Source of the DNA: Flavobacteriaceae bacterium
GTDB taxonomy: Bacteria; Bacteroidota; Bacteroidia; Flavobacteriales; Flavobacteriaceae
Reading direction: 5' to 3'
DNA: 39,331 bases
NCBI GenBank assembly: GCA_023258055.1
Contig: JALRAI010000002.1
Coordinates: 1 to 39,331 of the forward strand
Under the pieces are notes generated by a model. It saw only the letters and a list, made by a program, of their open reading frames with translations, was not told where the DNA came from and searched no databases. Each line of letters begins with the position of its first letter. Within the stretch, counting starts at the first letter, position 1. The position numbers were made by a program, and so were the translations under genes. Shown here one piece after another: positions 27,488 through 36,966 of this stretch.

Positions 27488-29388
27488 TGAGCTCGAGCCC
27501 CGAACAACTATTAAATCAGTATTGGGGTTACCCCTCTTTCCGAGCACCTCAAGAGGACATTATAAGGCAGTTAATTTCAGGGCGAGATGTTTTGGCCATT
27601 CTGCCCACAGGTAGCGGTAAATCCCTTTGTTATCAGGTGCCAGGGCTGCATCAAGAAGGGGTCTGTGTGGTGATCTCTCCTTTGGTAGCGCTCATGGAAG
27701 ATCAGGTAAAGGACCTTACCAATCGCAATATCAAGGCGGTTGCCCTGACAGGACCTCAACCACCAGATGAAATTACACGGATATTTGATCTGTTCAGACA
27801 TGGGGGCTATAAATTTCTTTATTTGGCACCCGAGCGGCTGAAGCAGGATTTAGTCCTGGATTTTCTAAAAACAATTCGGATCAATTTATGGGCTATTGAT
27901 GAGGCCCATTGTATTGCTCAATGGGGATTCGATTTCCGTCCAGCCTATCAACAACTCAGTGTGATAAGAGAACTCCATCCCATGGTGCCTATCCTGGCGC
28001 TCACAGGAACAGCAACACAGGAAATAACTGCAGAAATCATCAGCGCTCTGGGGCTTAAAACCCCTGAATTGTATAGCCGCAGTTTGATTAAAGAAAATAT
28101 TCAGCTGCTCATTGAACAAAGAGAAGACGTCCTAGGACGTATAAGTGCCCTAGCTAAGGCGCAAAAAGGTTCGGGGATTGTCTATGTGTCCACGAGAAAA
28201 CAAAGTGAAACTTTCGCCAGAAGCCTTAAGAGCGAGGGATTAGATACCGCTTATTTTCACGGAGGTATGGATCAAAAACAGAAACAAAAAGCCCTTGAGG
28301 TTTGGCTGTCCCGCCCAGCTCAACTCATGGTGGCTACAAGCGCCTTTGGCATGGGGATTAACCATGCAGGGGTGCGTTATGTGATCCACAGCTTCATCCC
28401 TGATTCCATAGAGAGTTATATTCAGGAAGTCGGGCGCGCTGGACGTGATGGTCTGCCTGCGCAAGCCTGGGTAATTTATCATCTGCAAAGTATTGATCAA
28501 TTCAAGCGGCGAAAAAACAATCAAATAATCAAGTCTGAAGACCTAAAGCAGTTTTATCGCCATTTGAGCAATTATTTTCAGGTGGCCTATGGAGAGGGCC
28601 AAGGCAACAGTTTTGGATTAGCTGTGGGAGACTTTTGCAATACCTATCACCTAAATCCCACTAAGGCCCTTACCACGCTTAATATCCTGGAACGCATCGG
28701 CATCATTAATTTGAAACATCAATACGGCAGCAAGACACGTCTTCAGTTTACCGCCGATAACAACACTTTGAACCAAGCCCTGGACCAAAATCCGGGCGCA
28801 GGGCTCATAGGGCGCAATATATTGAGGATTTACGGAGGTGTATTTCAAGGCAAAATATCCATTGATCTTTATCAACTAGCGCGAAAAACCGGGGTGAGTG
28901 TGGATCAAATCAAGGATGCGCTGCATTGGATGGAAAAACGAGAATTAGTGGATCTCGAACATTTACAAACAGATCTGCAACTTACCTTTTTAGTGCCACG
29001 AGAAGATGCGCGTAGCATTAACCCCCATAAATCAATTATCGAGCGACATGCCAAACGCATTGAGTTGCAGCAGCGCGATGTTTTGGCTCTATTCCAAAGG
29101 TCGCAAGACTGCTTAAAAAAGACCCTGGCCCACTATTTTGGTCAGCCCCTAAGAGAGGATTGTGGCATGTGCACGAATTGTTTTAAGAAAAATAAACAAT
29201 CTAAAACTAGCGCGGGAGAGGCGATCGAAGAGCTCATTATTAGCCTACTTAAAGACCAAAGTCTCACCATCGCTGAGCTGAGAGAAAACATTACCTTTGA
29301 CCCCGAGGATATTGACGACGTTTTGACCTATTTATATCATCAGCAGAAAATAGATATCGATGCGGTCAATAGATACTATTTAAAATGA
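27487..29388 (+). CDS. recQ: RecQ-type ATP-dependent DNA helicase
   Basis: 'AILPTGSGKSLCYQVPGL', 'WAIDEAHCIAQWGFDFRPAY', 'LALTGTAT', 'MVATSAFGMGINHAGVRYVIHSFIPDSIESYIQEVGRAGRDG', RecQ zinc cysteines 'CLKKTLAHYFGQPLREDCGMCTNC'. No obvious HRDC domain. Confidence 0.95.
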   Translation: MSSSPEQLLNQYWGYPSFRAPQEDIIRQLISGRDVLAILPTGSGKSLCYQVPGLHQEGVCVVISPLVALMEDQVKDLTNRNIKAVALTGPQPPDEITRIFDLFRHGGYKFLYLAPERLKQDLVLDFLKTIRINLWAIDEAHCIAQWGFDFRPAYQQLSVIRELHPMVPILALTGTATQEITAEIISALGLKTPELYSRSLIKENIQLLIEQREDVLGRISALAKAQKGSGIVYVSTRKQSETFARSLKSEGLDTAYFHGGMDQKQKQKALEVWLSRPAQLMVATSAFGMGINHAGVRYVIHSFIPDSIESYIQEVGRAGRDGLPAQAWVIYHLQSIDQFKRRKNNQIIKSEDLKQFYRHLSNYFQVAYGEGQGNSFGLAVGDFCNTYHLNPTKALTTLNILERIGIINLKHQYGSKTRLQFTADNNTLNQALDQNPGAGLIGRNILRIYGGVFQGKISIDLYQLARKTGVSVDQIKDALHWMEKRELVDLEHLQTDLQLTFLVPREDARSINPHKSIIERHAKRIELQQRDVLALFQRSQDCLKKTLAHYFGQPLREDCGMCTNCFKKNKQSKTSAGEAIEELIISLLKDQSLTIAELRENITFDPEDIDDVLTYLYHQQKIDIDAVNRYYLK

Positions 29389-30335
29389 AAGATAAGTTGC
29401 GTATAGTATTTTTGGGAACTCCCGATTTCGCTGTTGGGGTATTGAATGCATTGGTTAAAGGCGCCCACAATGTAATTGGAGTGGTTACCGCTCCAGACAG
29501 GCCTTCAGGACGTGGTCGTAATCTGCAAGCCAGTGCCGTAAAAAATGCAGCACTAAAGCACGGGTTAGACCTCTGGCAACCTGAAAGTCTTAAAGACCCA
29601 GAATTTTTAAATGAGCTCCAAGGATTAAATCCAGATGTCTTTGTGGTTGTCGCCTTTCGGATGCTCCCCGAAGTTTTATGGCGTATTCCTAAACAGGGTA
29701 CTTTTAATTTACACGCATCACTATTACCGCAATACCGTGGGGCAGCGCCTATTAATTGGGCCATCATCAATGGAGAGACAAAAACAGGAGTGACGACTTT
29801 TTTTATCGATCACCAAATTGATACTGGAGCCATTATTCAAAGTAGATCATGTCCTATTGAACCGGATGATAATGCCTCTAAATTGCATGATAAACTCATG
29901 GAGCTGGGCACTGAATTAGTCCTGAGTACTCTAGAAGCCATAGCGCAAGGACAAGCAAAACCTCAACCCCAAGAATCGCATAGTGCCCTGAAGAGTGCTC
30001 CAAAACTTCATCCCGAAAACACCAGAATAAATTGGGATCAATCCGCTGAAAAAATCCTCAATCTAATTCGTGGACTTGATGCCTACCCAGGGGCATGGAC
30101 TAACTTAATGCACCAAGGAGAGGTGTTTAAAGTCAAGATATATGAGGCCCAGAAAACAGGCCTTGAGGCAAGCTCAACTCCAGGGCAAATTCATTTCGAC
30201 AAAAAAGGACTTTATGTTCATTGTCAAGATCAACAAATCGCGATTAATTCAATACAGCTTCCCGGAAAGAAAAAAATGCCGATTCAAGCACTCATGAATG
30301 GGTTTAGTTTTGAAAAGGAGGACAAATTCGTGTAA
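29385..30335 (+). CDS. fmt: Methionyl-tRNA formyltransferase
   Basis: 'RIVFLGTPDFAVGVLNALV', 'NLHASLLPQYRGAAPINWAIINGETKTGVTTFFIDHQIDTGAII', 'PENTRINWDQSAEKILNLIRGLDAYPGAWT'. Confidence 0.97.
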   Translation: MKDKLRIVFLGTPDFAVGVLNALVKGAHNVIGVVTAPDRPSGRGRNLQASAVKNAALKHGLDLWQPESLKDPEFLNELQGLNPDVFVVVAFRMLPEVLWRIPKQGTFNLHASLLPQYRGAAPINWAIINGETKTGVTTFFIDHQIDTGAIIQSRSCPIEPDDNASKLHDKLMELGTELVLSTLEAIAQGQAKPQPQESHSALKSAPKLHPENTRINWDQSAEKILNLIRGLDAYPGAWTNLMHQGEVFKVKIYEAQKTGLEASSTPGQIHFDKKGLYVHCQDQQIAINSIQLPGKKKMPIQALMNGFSFEKEDKFV

Positions 30336-30439
30336 ACCCTTGTCATTACTGAATTAGCGAAAAATTAAGCTAATTGTTCTTACTTTATCAACAAAGGGCT
30401 TGATTTATTAACAAAAATAGCGTTTTCCCGCGTGTTTCC

Positions 30440-30469
30440 TTGCGTGGCTGGATTATCCCGTTAAATTTG
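30440..30469 (+). promoter_or_regulatory. Bacteroidetes-type promoter for the HU gene
   Basis: TTG (30440-30442)-N19-TAAATTTG (30462-30469), 51 nt upstream of ATG 30521. Confidence 0.75.
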
Positions 30470-30520
30470 TAAAGCAATTATATGCAAGTTTAACCAAAAT
30501 TTTAATTTAAATTTTATCGT

Positions 30521-30793
30521 ATGAACAAATCTGATTTAATCGACGCAATGGCTGCAGATGCTGGCATCACTAAAGCGGCAGCTAAAAAAGCATTAGAATC
30601 TTTCCTTGGTAACGTTTCAGGATCATTGAAAGGTGGAAACCGTGTTTCTCTTGTTGGATTCGGATCTTGGTCAGTATCTAAGCGTGCTGCCAGAGAAGGA
30701 AGAAATCCTCAAACTGGAAAAACCATCAAAATTGCAGCTAAAAACGTTGTAAAATTCAAGGCAGGCTCTGAGCTTTCAGACAGCGTGAATTAA
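30521..30793 (+). CDS. HU family DNA-binding protein
   Basis: 'MNKSDLIDAMAADAGITKAAAKKALESFLGNVSGSLKGGNRVSLVGFGSWSVSKRAAREGRNPQTGKTIKIAAKNVVKFKAGSEL'. Confidence 0.97.
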   Translation: MNKSDLIDAMAADAGITKAAAKKALESFLGNVSGSLKGGNRVSLVGFGSWSVSKRAAREGRNPQTGKTIKIAAKNVVKFKAGSELSDSVN

Positions 30794-30816
30794 TCATTTT
30801 GATGTAGAAAAATATA

Positions 30817-30839
30817 CCCTGCCTCGGCAGGGTTTTTTT
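30817..30839 (+). terminator. Intrinsic terminator after HU
   Basis: CCCTGCC-TC-GGCAGGG-TTTTTTT. Confidence 0.92.
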
Positions 30840-30893
30840 ATACCTGAAAATCAAATAGTTGGAGATGTCATTTATTTGGCGTAGCTTTAATAT

Positions 30894-31463
30894 ATGACAC
30901 CTGACCAAAAAATTAAACCCTTAAAGGGTTATCTGCTTATTGCAGAACCTTCCATTATCGGCGACTTATCCTTTAATCGCTCCGCTATTCTACTGGCAGA
31001 ACACAATGATGAAGGTTCCATTGGTTTTATTTTGAATAAGCCCCTGAGGTATGACCTCAATGACTTAGTTCCTGAGGTTGTTCCAGAAATTCCTGTATTC
31101 AATGGCGGACCTGTAGAACAGGACAATCTGTATTTCATCCACAATGCTCCTGAACTTATTGACAACAGTGTCTATATAGATTTTGGCATATATTGGGGCG
31201 GTGATTTTACCCAAATAATAGAGTTGCTCAATAGCGGTTCACTGTCCAATGACCAAATACAATTTTTCTTAGGCTATTCAGGCTGGGGACCAAACCAACT
31301 TGAAGAAGAATGGCAACAAAATAGTTGGCTGGTTATGCCTAATGATTTGCACTCGGATCAAATCGTAAAAACCGATCAAAATTATTGGCGCAATACCATG
31401 AATGCCCTCGGCGGCGCATACGCCATGTGGTCCAATGCTCCTGAAAATCCTACAATGAATTAG
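30894..31463 (+). CDS. YqgE/AlgH family protein
   Basis: 'KGYLLIAEPSIIGDLSFNRSAILLAEHNDEGSIGFILNKPLRYDLNDLVPE', 'FNGGPVEQDNLYFIHN', 'FLGYSGWGPNQLEEEWQQNSWLV'. Confidence 0.95.
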   Translation: MTPDQKIKPLKGYLLIAEPSIIGDLSFNRSAILLAEHNDEGSIGFILNKPLRYDLNDLVPEVVPEIPVFNGGPVEQDNLYFIHNAPELIDNSVYIDFGIYWGGDFTQIIELLNSGSLSNDQIQFFLGYSGWGPNQLEEEWQQNSWLVMPNDLHSDQIVKTDQNYWRNTMNALGGAYAMWSNAPENPTMN

Positions 31464-31503
31464 TGGGTAAATTTAAACTCCGACGAAAAACAGATTATTT
31501 GCT

Positions 31504-32358
31504 CTAACTAGATTTCGCACTCAACCCGGCATAATCGTTTAACTTCTGGGTGAGCTCGGAGCTTATTTTTCGAGTGTACTGCTTTTTACGATACTGAGTT
31601 ATGGGCTGAATCCCGGAAATCACGTTAGTGAAAAACAGCTCATCGGCCTTTTGTAGTTCAAATGGTGAAATCGATTCTTCAGTCAGTACGTAATCCGGAT
31701 GTTTGGCTAAAATTTCCATCATAACACCGCGCATAATCCCTTTGAGACAACCATCAGCAAGTGGCGGTGTTTTGATTTTATACTTGTCCACTAAGAATAA
31801 ATTACCGCTTATACCCTCTACAACTTGTTTGTTATGATTCAAAAGTAAACAGCTTTGGTAGTCGTTTTCTTGAGCATAAACTCCGGCCAAAACATGAATC
31901 AACTTATTGTTGGTTTTCAGCTGCTGAAGCATACCCGTATTTACATAGTGGTCTTTGTACAAATCTACCACATAGCTACTTTCATTTAATGAGTACAAGC
32001 TGTCGTTGAGCGGCTCAGTGAAAATACTGTATGAAACGCCCTCTGAAGTAGGCCTGTAGCGCCCACCCCAATCACGCCAAACAAGAATTTTTACGCGAAA
32101 TGCATTTGCTCCGCTCTGTCCTTTGAGGGTTTTATTAACCTCACTTTGAAAAAATTCTGGAGTCCAGTGCATGGGAATTTCCATACGCATCAAACGCATA
32201 GAGGCCATTAAACGCATATAATGAGCTTCAGCAAACAAGATTCTGCGCCCCACGACCTTCATAGTCTCGAACAGCGCGTCACCATAATGTAACCCCCTGT
32301 TGTACAAGTCGGGTGACATTTGGTCTTGCGTCAGTATGGTCCCGTTAAAATTTATCAT
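31504..32358 (-). CDS. Aminotransferase class IV (BCAT/aminodeoxychorismate lyase-like)
   Basis: 'FNGTILTQDQMSPDLYNRGLHYGDALFETMKVV', 'LVEGISGNLFLVDKYKIKTPPLADGCLKGIMRGVMMEI'-type class IV motifs. ATG 32358 (MINFNGT) preferred. Confidence 0.92.
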   Translation of the reverse strand: MINFNGTILTQDQMSPDLYNRGLHYGDALFETMKVVGRRILFAEAHYMRLMASMRLMRMEIPMHWTPEFFQSEVNKTLKGQSGANAFRVKILVWRDWGGRYRPTSEGVSYSIFTEPLNDSLYSLNESSYVVDLYKDHYVNTGMLQQLKTNNKLIHVLAGVYAQENDYQSCLLLNHNKQVVEGISGNLFLVDKYKIKTPPLADGCLKGIMRGVMMEILAKHPDYVLTEESISPFELQKADELFFTNVISGIQPITQYRKKQYTRKISSELTQKLNDYAGLSAKSS

Positions 32359-32381
32359 AAAAAAAGCCACCCTAAGGTGGC
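32359..32381 (-). terminator. Terminator-like hairpin directly abutting the aminotransferase start codon
   Basis: Minus strand GCCACC-TTAG-GGTGGC-TTTTTTT-ATG; 23 nt downstream of the START-like gene stop. Confidence 0.8.
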
Positions 32382-32403
32382 ACAAATATAAGGCAAAGCC
32401 CTA

Positions 32404-32790
32404 TTAGGCACTGCCCAAAATATGTTTAAGATTCGCAATCATATTTTCCCAAAGCATTTTACCCTCTTCCACTTCGTCCTCTTCGGCAAAATCGGTAATC
32501 ATTAATGAAACGTCTTTGGTAATGTCGTCAACTTGAATACGGAGTTCAAAGAAATAATCAGTGTCTTCATCATCGACCCATCTGAATTTAATGCGTTCCC
32601 CACTTTTTTTTCCTAAAAGTTTGGCCTGTTCTTCACTACCCTCCCAGATAAAAGTAAAGAGTTGACCGCGGGAATTCACATTGTCCGCGTACCACTCACT
32701 CATGCCCGAAGGTGTCGAAATATATTGGTACAAGAGCGATGGCGATACATGTATCGGAAATTCCATCTCATATTTTACCTTGCGCTCCAT
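32404..32790 (-). CDS. START-like/SRPBCC (AHSA1-related) domain protein
   Basis: 'MERKVKYEMEFPIHVSPSLLYQYISTPSGMSEWYADNVNSRGQLFTFIWEGSEEQAKLLGKKSGERIKFRWVDDEDTDYFFEL'. ATG 32790 preferred over 32919. Confidence 0.88.
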   Translation of the reverse strand: MERKVKYEMEFPIHVSPSLLYQYISTPSGMSEWYADNVNSRGQLFTFIWEGSEEQAKLLGKKSGERIKFRWVDDEDTDYFFELRIQVDDITKDVSLMITDFAEEDEVEEGKMLWENMIANLKHILGSA

Positions 32791-32978
32791 AATTGAACTT
32801 TTGCAATGAGGCAATATAGATATTAATTCTATTTTGCCAAAAACTGCAGGAATTATTTTTAGGTAATTTTTTTGATGGCCCAATACGGCTAAAATCAAGT
32901 GGATGCAGTCGGTGATCAAATTTCAAGTCGAGATTAATCGATAATCTTGGGCACTTGTGTCTTTTTATCGGCTGAGTA

Positions 32979-33009
32979 TTTGCCATACCTTATTTTGTTT
33001 CTATATTTG
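32979..33009 (+). promoter_or_regulatory. Bacteroidetes-type promoter for the tRNA gene
   Basis: TTTG (32979-32982)-N19-TATATTTG (33002-33009), exact consensus, 27 nt before the tRNA. Confidence 0.85.
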
Positions 33010-33036
33010 CAGCCATTAAATCGAAAACCGATTTTT

Positions 33037-33110
33037 GGCGAGGTAGCTCAGCTGGTTAGAGCGTCGGATTCATAACCCGGAGGTCGGGAGTTCAAGTCTC
33101 CCTCTCGCTA
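33037..33110 (+). tRNA. tRNA-Met (anticodon CAT), elongator-type
   Basis: GGCGAGG-TA-GCTC-AGCTGGTTA-GAGC-G-TCGGA-TTCATAA-CCCGG-AGGTC-GGGAG-TTCAAGT-CTCCC-TCTCGCT-A; cloverleaf folds by eye. CCA not encoded. Confidence 0.95.
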
Positions 33111-33123
33111 CAGAAAAAAGAAG

Positions 33124-33153
33124 ATGGCCGTACTTCATAGTGCGGCCATTTTT
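33124..33153 (+). terminator. Intrinsic terminator after tRNA-Met
   Basis: ATGGCCG-TACTTCATAGTG-CGGCCAT-TTTT. Confidence 0.8.
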
Positions 33154-33221
33154 GGTTTTAAAGCATTAGTCTGTTCAATGCAGTAACTTCACTGTGTACC
33201 TTGATTTTTTAGAAAGCAATC

Positions 33222-34208
33222 TCACATCGAAAAAATAGCCCCCACTTTGGCGATGTTGAATCCTGACTGCAGAACACTTTTTGAAGCAGTACTTGTGGGG
33301 TCCGCAATGGGATTAGTGTGATTAAGATGGATGAAGTGTACCTTGGCCTTTTCCTGCTTTGAGAGGTTCTCAAACAAGGCCATGCTTTCGACCACAAACG
33401 GATGAGGCACTTGGTTCATGTCTCTATTAGGCAGTTCATCCCCATTAAAAAAGGTTGCATCTACAAAAGCGTAATCCACTGATTTAATAAGCTCCACTAT
33501 GGATTGATCCCATCGGTACCACTTGTCAATGTCTGGAATGAATAAGGCCGATTTATTGGGGCCTGAAATTCGGAAACCGACCGTCTCAGAATACTCATCG
33601 CGATGGGGTACTAAAAAGGGTGTGACCTGTAAATTGGGAGTCAGGAATAAAGGCTTTTGATGGTTTATTGGCATGAGTTGAATATTATTCTGCTCAATCA
33701 ACTGATTCCAAGGCCCATTTTGACTTAAAAATTCTCTCATTTTTGGCATGGCATAGACGGGTACAGCAGTAGTCGCCATAACTTCCTTTCCCAAGAGTGC
33801 TAAACCCGTGTAGTGGCCGATGTGCGCATGGGTCAAAAAAATACCGTCCATAGCTTGTGCTGAGTCAACCGGAAAGACCGATTGCATGTTTTGCCATTGC
33901 TGAGTCAGGTCTGGTGTAGCTTCAAATAAATAGCGCCGGTCAAATTCCCGATCAAAAAGTCCCAAGGATACTACCCCTTCCCTAGGCCTAAGCCCTAAAT
34001 CCTGGTCCAAACAACAGGCCTTGTTGCATCCCATATGCGGACGTCCACCATCTTGCATCACGCCCAATATCATTAATGAAACTTGAGATTCCTGCTCAAG
34101 ATTTAGTGTATCCTCTTGAACAGTGGAGGGTTTTTCAGCACAACCCATAAGCACGAGAAAGACCGCAATTTTGAGGCTGATTCTCGCGAATGGATCAAAG
34201 TGCATCAT
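33222..34208 (-). CDS. MBL-fold metallo-hydrolase lipoprotein, PqqB-like
   Basis: Lipobox 'FLVLMGCAEK'; 'ILGVMQDGGRPHMGCNKACC', 'GIFLTHAHIGHYTGLALLGKEVM', 'PHRDEYSETVGFRI', 'LFIPDIDKW', 'FVDATFFNGDEL', 'HFIHLNHTNP'. Confidence 0.88.
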   Translation of the reverse strand: MMHFDPFARISLKIAVFLVLMGCAEKPSTVQEDTLNLEQESQVSLMILGVMQDGGRPHMGCNKACCLDQDLGLRPREGVVSLGLFDREFDRRYLFEATPDLTQQWQNMQSVFPVDSAQAMDGIFLTHAHIGHYTGLALLGKEVMATTAVPVYAMPKMREFLSQNGPWNQLIEQNNIQLMPINHQKPLFLTPNLQVTPFLVPHRDEYSETVGFRISGPNKSALFIPDIDKWYRWDQSIVELIKSVDYAFVDATFFNGDELPNRDMNQVPHPFVVESMALFENLSKQEKAKVHFIHLNHTNPIADPTSTASKSVLQSGFNIAKVGAIFSM

Positions 34209-34211
34209 TGC

Positions 34212-35585
34212 CTAGGAATTTAGTGCCTGAATGAGTTCGGTCCAGGACACGGTTTTTTGAACACCATCAGCAAGGCACTTTAGCGTGAATTTCTTTTCTT
34301 CTATTTCTTGACTGCCGGCCATGACAACATAAGGAATACTTCGCTTATCGGCATAAGTCATTTGCTTACCCATTTTTGCGGAGTCTGGATAAAGTTCCGC
34401 AGCGATACCTAAATCCCTTAGTTTACTCACGGCCTGAATGGCATATAGCGCTTCTTTATCTCCAAAATTGACAAATAATACTTTAGTCGAAGCAGCGACA
34501 TGTTCGGGAAATAAATTGAGCTCTTCCAAAACCATATAAATCCGATCCAGCCCAAAAGAGATGCCAATTCCGCTCATATCTTTGAGCCCAAAAATTCCTG
34601 TCAAATCATCGTAGCGCCCACCGCCACCGATACTGCCTAGCTCAATACCCTCTGGAGCAGAAACTTCAAATATGGCCCCAGTGTAATAATTGAGTCCTCT
34701 TGCTAGGGTTAAGTTAACCTTCAAATTTGCCGATTTTAAAGACAATGACTCCACTACCTCTAAGACAAATCTGAGCTCTGATAAGCCAAGTTGCCCCACC
34801 TCAGATGTTTCAAGCAAAGTGTCCAGGGCCGCAATCTGGTCTGCATTAGAGGCATAGGGTTCAAATAGAGGGGCCAGTCTCTGAATAGCCTGGTCATTTA
34901 TTCCTTTTTGACGCATCTCCTCCTCTACTTTATCCCGGCCAATTTTATCGAGTTTATCGAGTGCTACCGTAAAATCAATGAGCTGATCTGCAGCCCCAAT
35001 AACCTCAGCAATGCCGGAAAGTATTTTCCGATTGTTCAGATGCACCGTTACCCCCTTGAGCCCTAGGACATCAAAAGCCTGGTCATAGAGCTGAATGAGT
35101 TCTACCTCCTGCCAAAGTGATTTACTGCCCACTATATCAGCATCACACTGATAAAATTCACGAAAACGCCCCTTTTGTGGTCGATCTGCGCGCCAAACTG
35201 GTTGAATCTGATATCGCTTAAAGGGGAAATTGATTTCGTTTCTGTGTTGCACCACATAACGTGCAAAAGGCACCGTAAGATCGTAGCGCAAAGCCTTCTC
35301 AGAAATCTGCGGCGTTAATTTTTGACTGTCGCGCTGGTCTAAAAGGTCTTGATCGGCTTTAGCCAAAAAATCTCCACTGTTGAGTATCTTGAATATCAAG
35401 CGATCCCCCTCTTCTCCGTATTTACCCATCAAGGTTTCCGAGTTTTCAAAACTTGGGGTTTCTATGGGCTGAAATCCAAAAGTCTCAAAGCATTGGCGCA
35501 AAGTGTTGATGATGTAGGTCCTTTTGGCCACTACCTCAGGTGAAAAATCTCTGGTTCCTTTGGGTAAAGACGGTTTTTGTGCCAC
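34212..35585 (-). CDS. hisS: Histidyl-tRNA synthetase
   Basis: '[64 protein letters not shown]', '[14 protein letters not shown]', '[14 protein letters not shown]'. Confidence 0.97.
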   Translation of the reverse strand: MAQKPSLPKGTRDFSPEVVAKRTYIINTLRQCFETFGFQPIETPSFENSETLMGKYGEEGDRLIFKILNSGDFLAKADQDLLDQRDSQKLTPQISEKALRYDLTVPFARYVVQHRNEINFPFKRYQIQPVWRADRPQKGRFREFYQCDADIVGSKSLWQEVELIQLYDQAFDVLGLKGVTVHLNNRKILSGIAEVIGAADQLIDFTVALDKLDKIGRDKVEEEMRQKGINDQAIQRLAPLFEPYASNADQIAALDTLLETSEVGQLGLSELRFVLEVVESLSLKSANLKVNLTLARGLNYYTGAIFEVSAPEGIELGSIGGGGRYDDLTGIFGLKDMSGIGISFGLDRIYMVLEELNLFPEHVAASTKVLFVNFGDKEALYAIQAVSKLRDLGIAAELYPDSAKMGKQMTYADKRSIPYVVMAGSQEIEEKKFTLKCLADGVQKTVSWTELIQALNS

Positions 35586-35724
35586 TTTCTCTGCGTATTT
35601 GCGTGAATTACAAATATCTTAAAATTGATGGATTTCTGTAGGCTTTATCAGAGAGAATTCCCCGAATTAGTTCATATGGGCCAAAAGAATTCGATAAATT
35701 TGTAACACATCATAAGTGCCTTTT

Positions 35725-36966
35725 ATGCTCGGCTTATTCAAAGAAAATATTTTGATCGCTTTAGACTCGATCAAAACACAGTTGCTTAGAACTATACTTA
35801 CCATCGTTATTATCGGTATTGGTATTTGGTCCTTGGTGGGAATTTTGAGCGCTGTGGATGCCCTTGAGAATTCCATTTCGGGCAACTTTGCCAGCATGGG
35901 GGCCAACACCTTTAATCTACAACGTTACGCCTTTGCCACAAACTCAAGAGATGGGGGCCAGCGCAAAAAGATAAACCCCGTAATTGACTACAATCAAATT
36001 CGCGCCTTTAACGAACAATACGACTTTCCAGGGACCCAAACCTCGATTTCATTTCTAGGAACAGGGACTGCAGAAGTCAAGTACAACAACATTAAGACAG
36101 ACCCTGAAGTCAGTGTTTACGGGGTCAATGAGCATTATTTAGCCAATACCGGAACTAAAATTGACCGGGGTCGTGCCTTTAATTTTTTTGACATTCAAAA
36201 CAACAATCGGGTTTGCATGATTGGCTCGGATTTTTTGAAAAAAATGTTTAGAGATGAAGACCCCATCAATAAAACGATCAGCATCCGAGGGTCAAAATTT
36301 AAAATCATCGGACTGCTGGCGTCCAAAGGCTCTTCCTTTGGCAATAATCAGGACTTACAAGTTTTAATCCCCATACAAATTGCCCGTGGGATTTTCACCC
36401 AGCCCAATATCAACTACACCATTAGTGTCATGGTGAATCAAAAAGAAACCCTAAAAGAGGCCGAGAGTGCGGCATTAGTAGCCTTTAGAAATATTAGAGG
36501 CCTATCTCCCCTTGAAGAAGACAATTTCGCTATTGAGCGCAGTGAGGATTTAATTAATCGGGTATCGAGTATTACTGGAGTCTTAGAAACAGCCGCTTGG
36601 ATCATCAGTATCATAACAATTTTAGGTTCTTCTATCGCACTGATGAATATAATGCTGGTATCGGTCACAGATCGCACCCGTGAAATTGGGGTGCGTAAAG
36701 CCATGGGGGCGAAAAAACGCACCATACTCACTCAGTTTTTCATCGAAACCATTGTGATCGGTCAATTAGGCTGTCTCTTAGGGGTTGTATTAGGGATTGG
36801 CACTGGAGTACTTTTCGCTACTGTCGCCGATTTTGATTACAGCTTGCCTTGGGGCGCCATTATTGCTGCAGTGATTATCTCATTTATCGTGGCCGTTATC
36901 GCAGGATCTTATCCTGCTTCGAAAGCGGCGCAGCTGGATCCTATAGAGAGCTTACGTTACGAGTGA
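35725..36966 (+). CDS. ABC transporter permease (MacB/FtsX-like)
   Basis: 'NILIALDSIKTQLLRTILTIVIIGIGIWSLVGILSAV', MacB-like periplasmic region, 'LMNIMLVSVTDRTREIGVRKAMGAKKRTILTQFFIETIVI', C-terminal 'GSYPASKAAQLDPIESLRYE'. ATG 35725 preferred over GTG 35716; TAAATTTG at 35694-35701 upstream. Confidence 0.94.
   Translation: MLGLFKENILIALDSIKTQLLRTILTIVIIGIGIWSLVGILSAVDALENSISGNFASMGANTFNLQRYAFATNSRDGGQRKKINPVIDYNQIRAFNEQYDFPGTQTSISFLGTGTAEVKYNNIKTDPEVSVYGVNEHYLANTGTKIDRGRAFNFFDIQNNNRVCMIGSDFLKKMFRDEDPINKTISIRGSKFKIIGLLASKGSSFGNNQDLQVLIPIQIARGIFTQPNINYTISVMVNQKETLKEAESAALVAFRNIRGLSPLEEDNFAIERSEDLINRVSSITGVLETAAWIISIITILGSSIALMNIMLVSVTDRTREIGVRKAMGAKKRTILTQFFIETIVIGQLGCLLGVVLGIGTGVLFATVADFDYSLPWGAIIAAVIISFIVAVIAGSYPASKAAQLDPIESLRYE

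Noticed and set aside
33063-33083. A31-C39 mismatch in the tRNA-Met anticodon stem (TCGGA-TTCATAA-CCCGG), suggesting a degenerate tRNA
   Set aside because: All other stems pair, the gene has an exact consensus promoter and terminator, and TTCATAACCCGGAGGTCG is, from memory, common in Bacteroidetes tRNA-Met. Probably functional.
33222-33397. ORF 33209-33397 as a separate small gene overlapping the MBL-fold gene
   Set aside because: Alternate frame within the C-terminal coding part of the PqqB-like gene, with no independent support.
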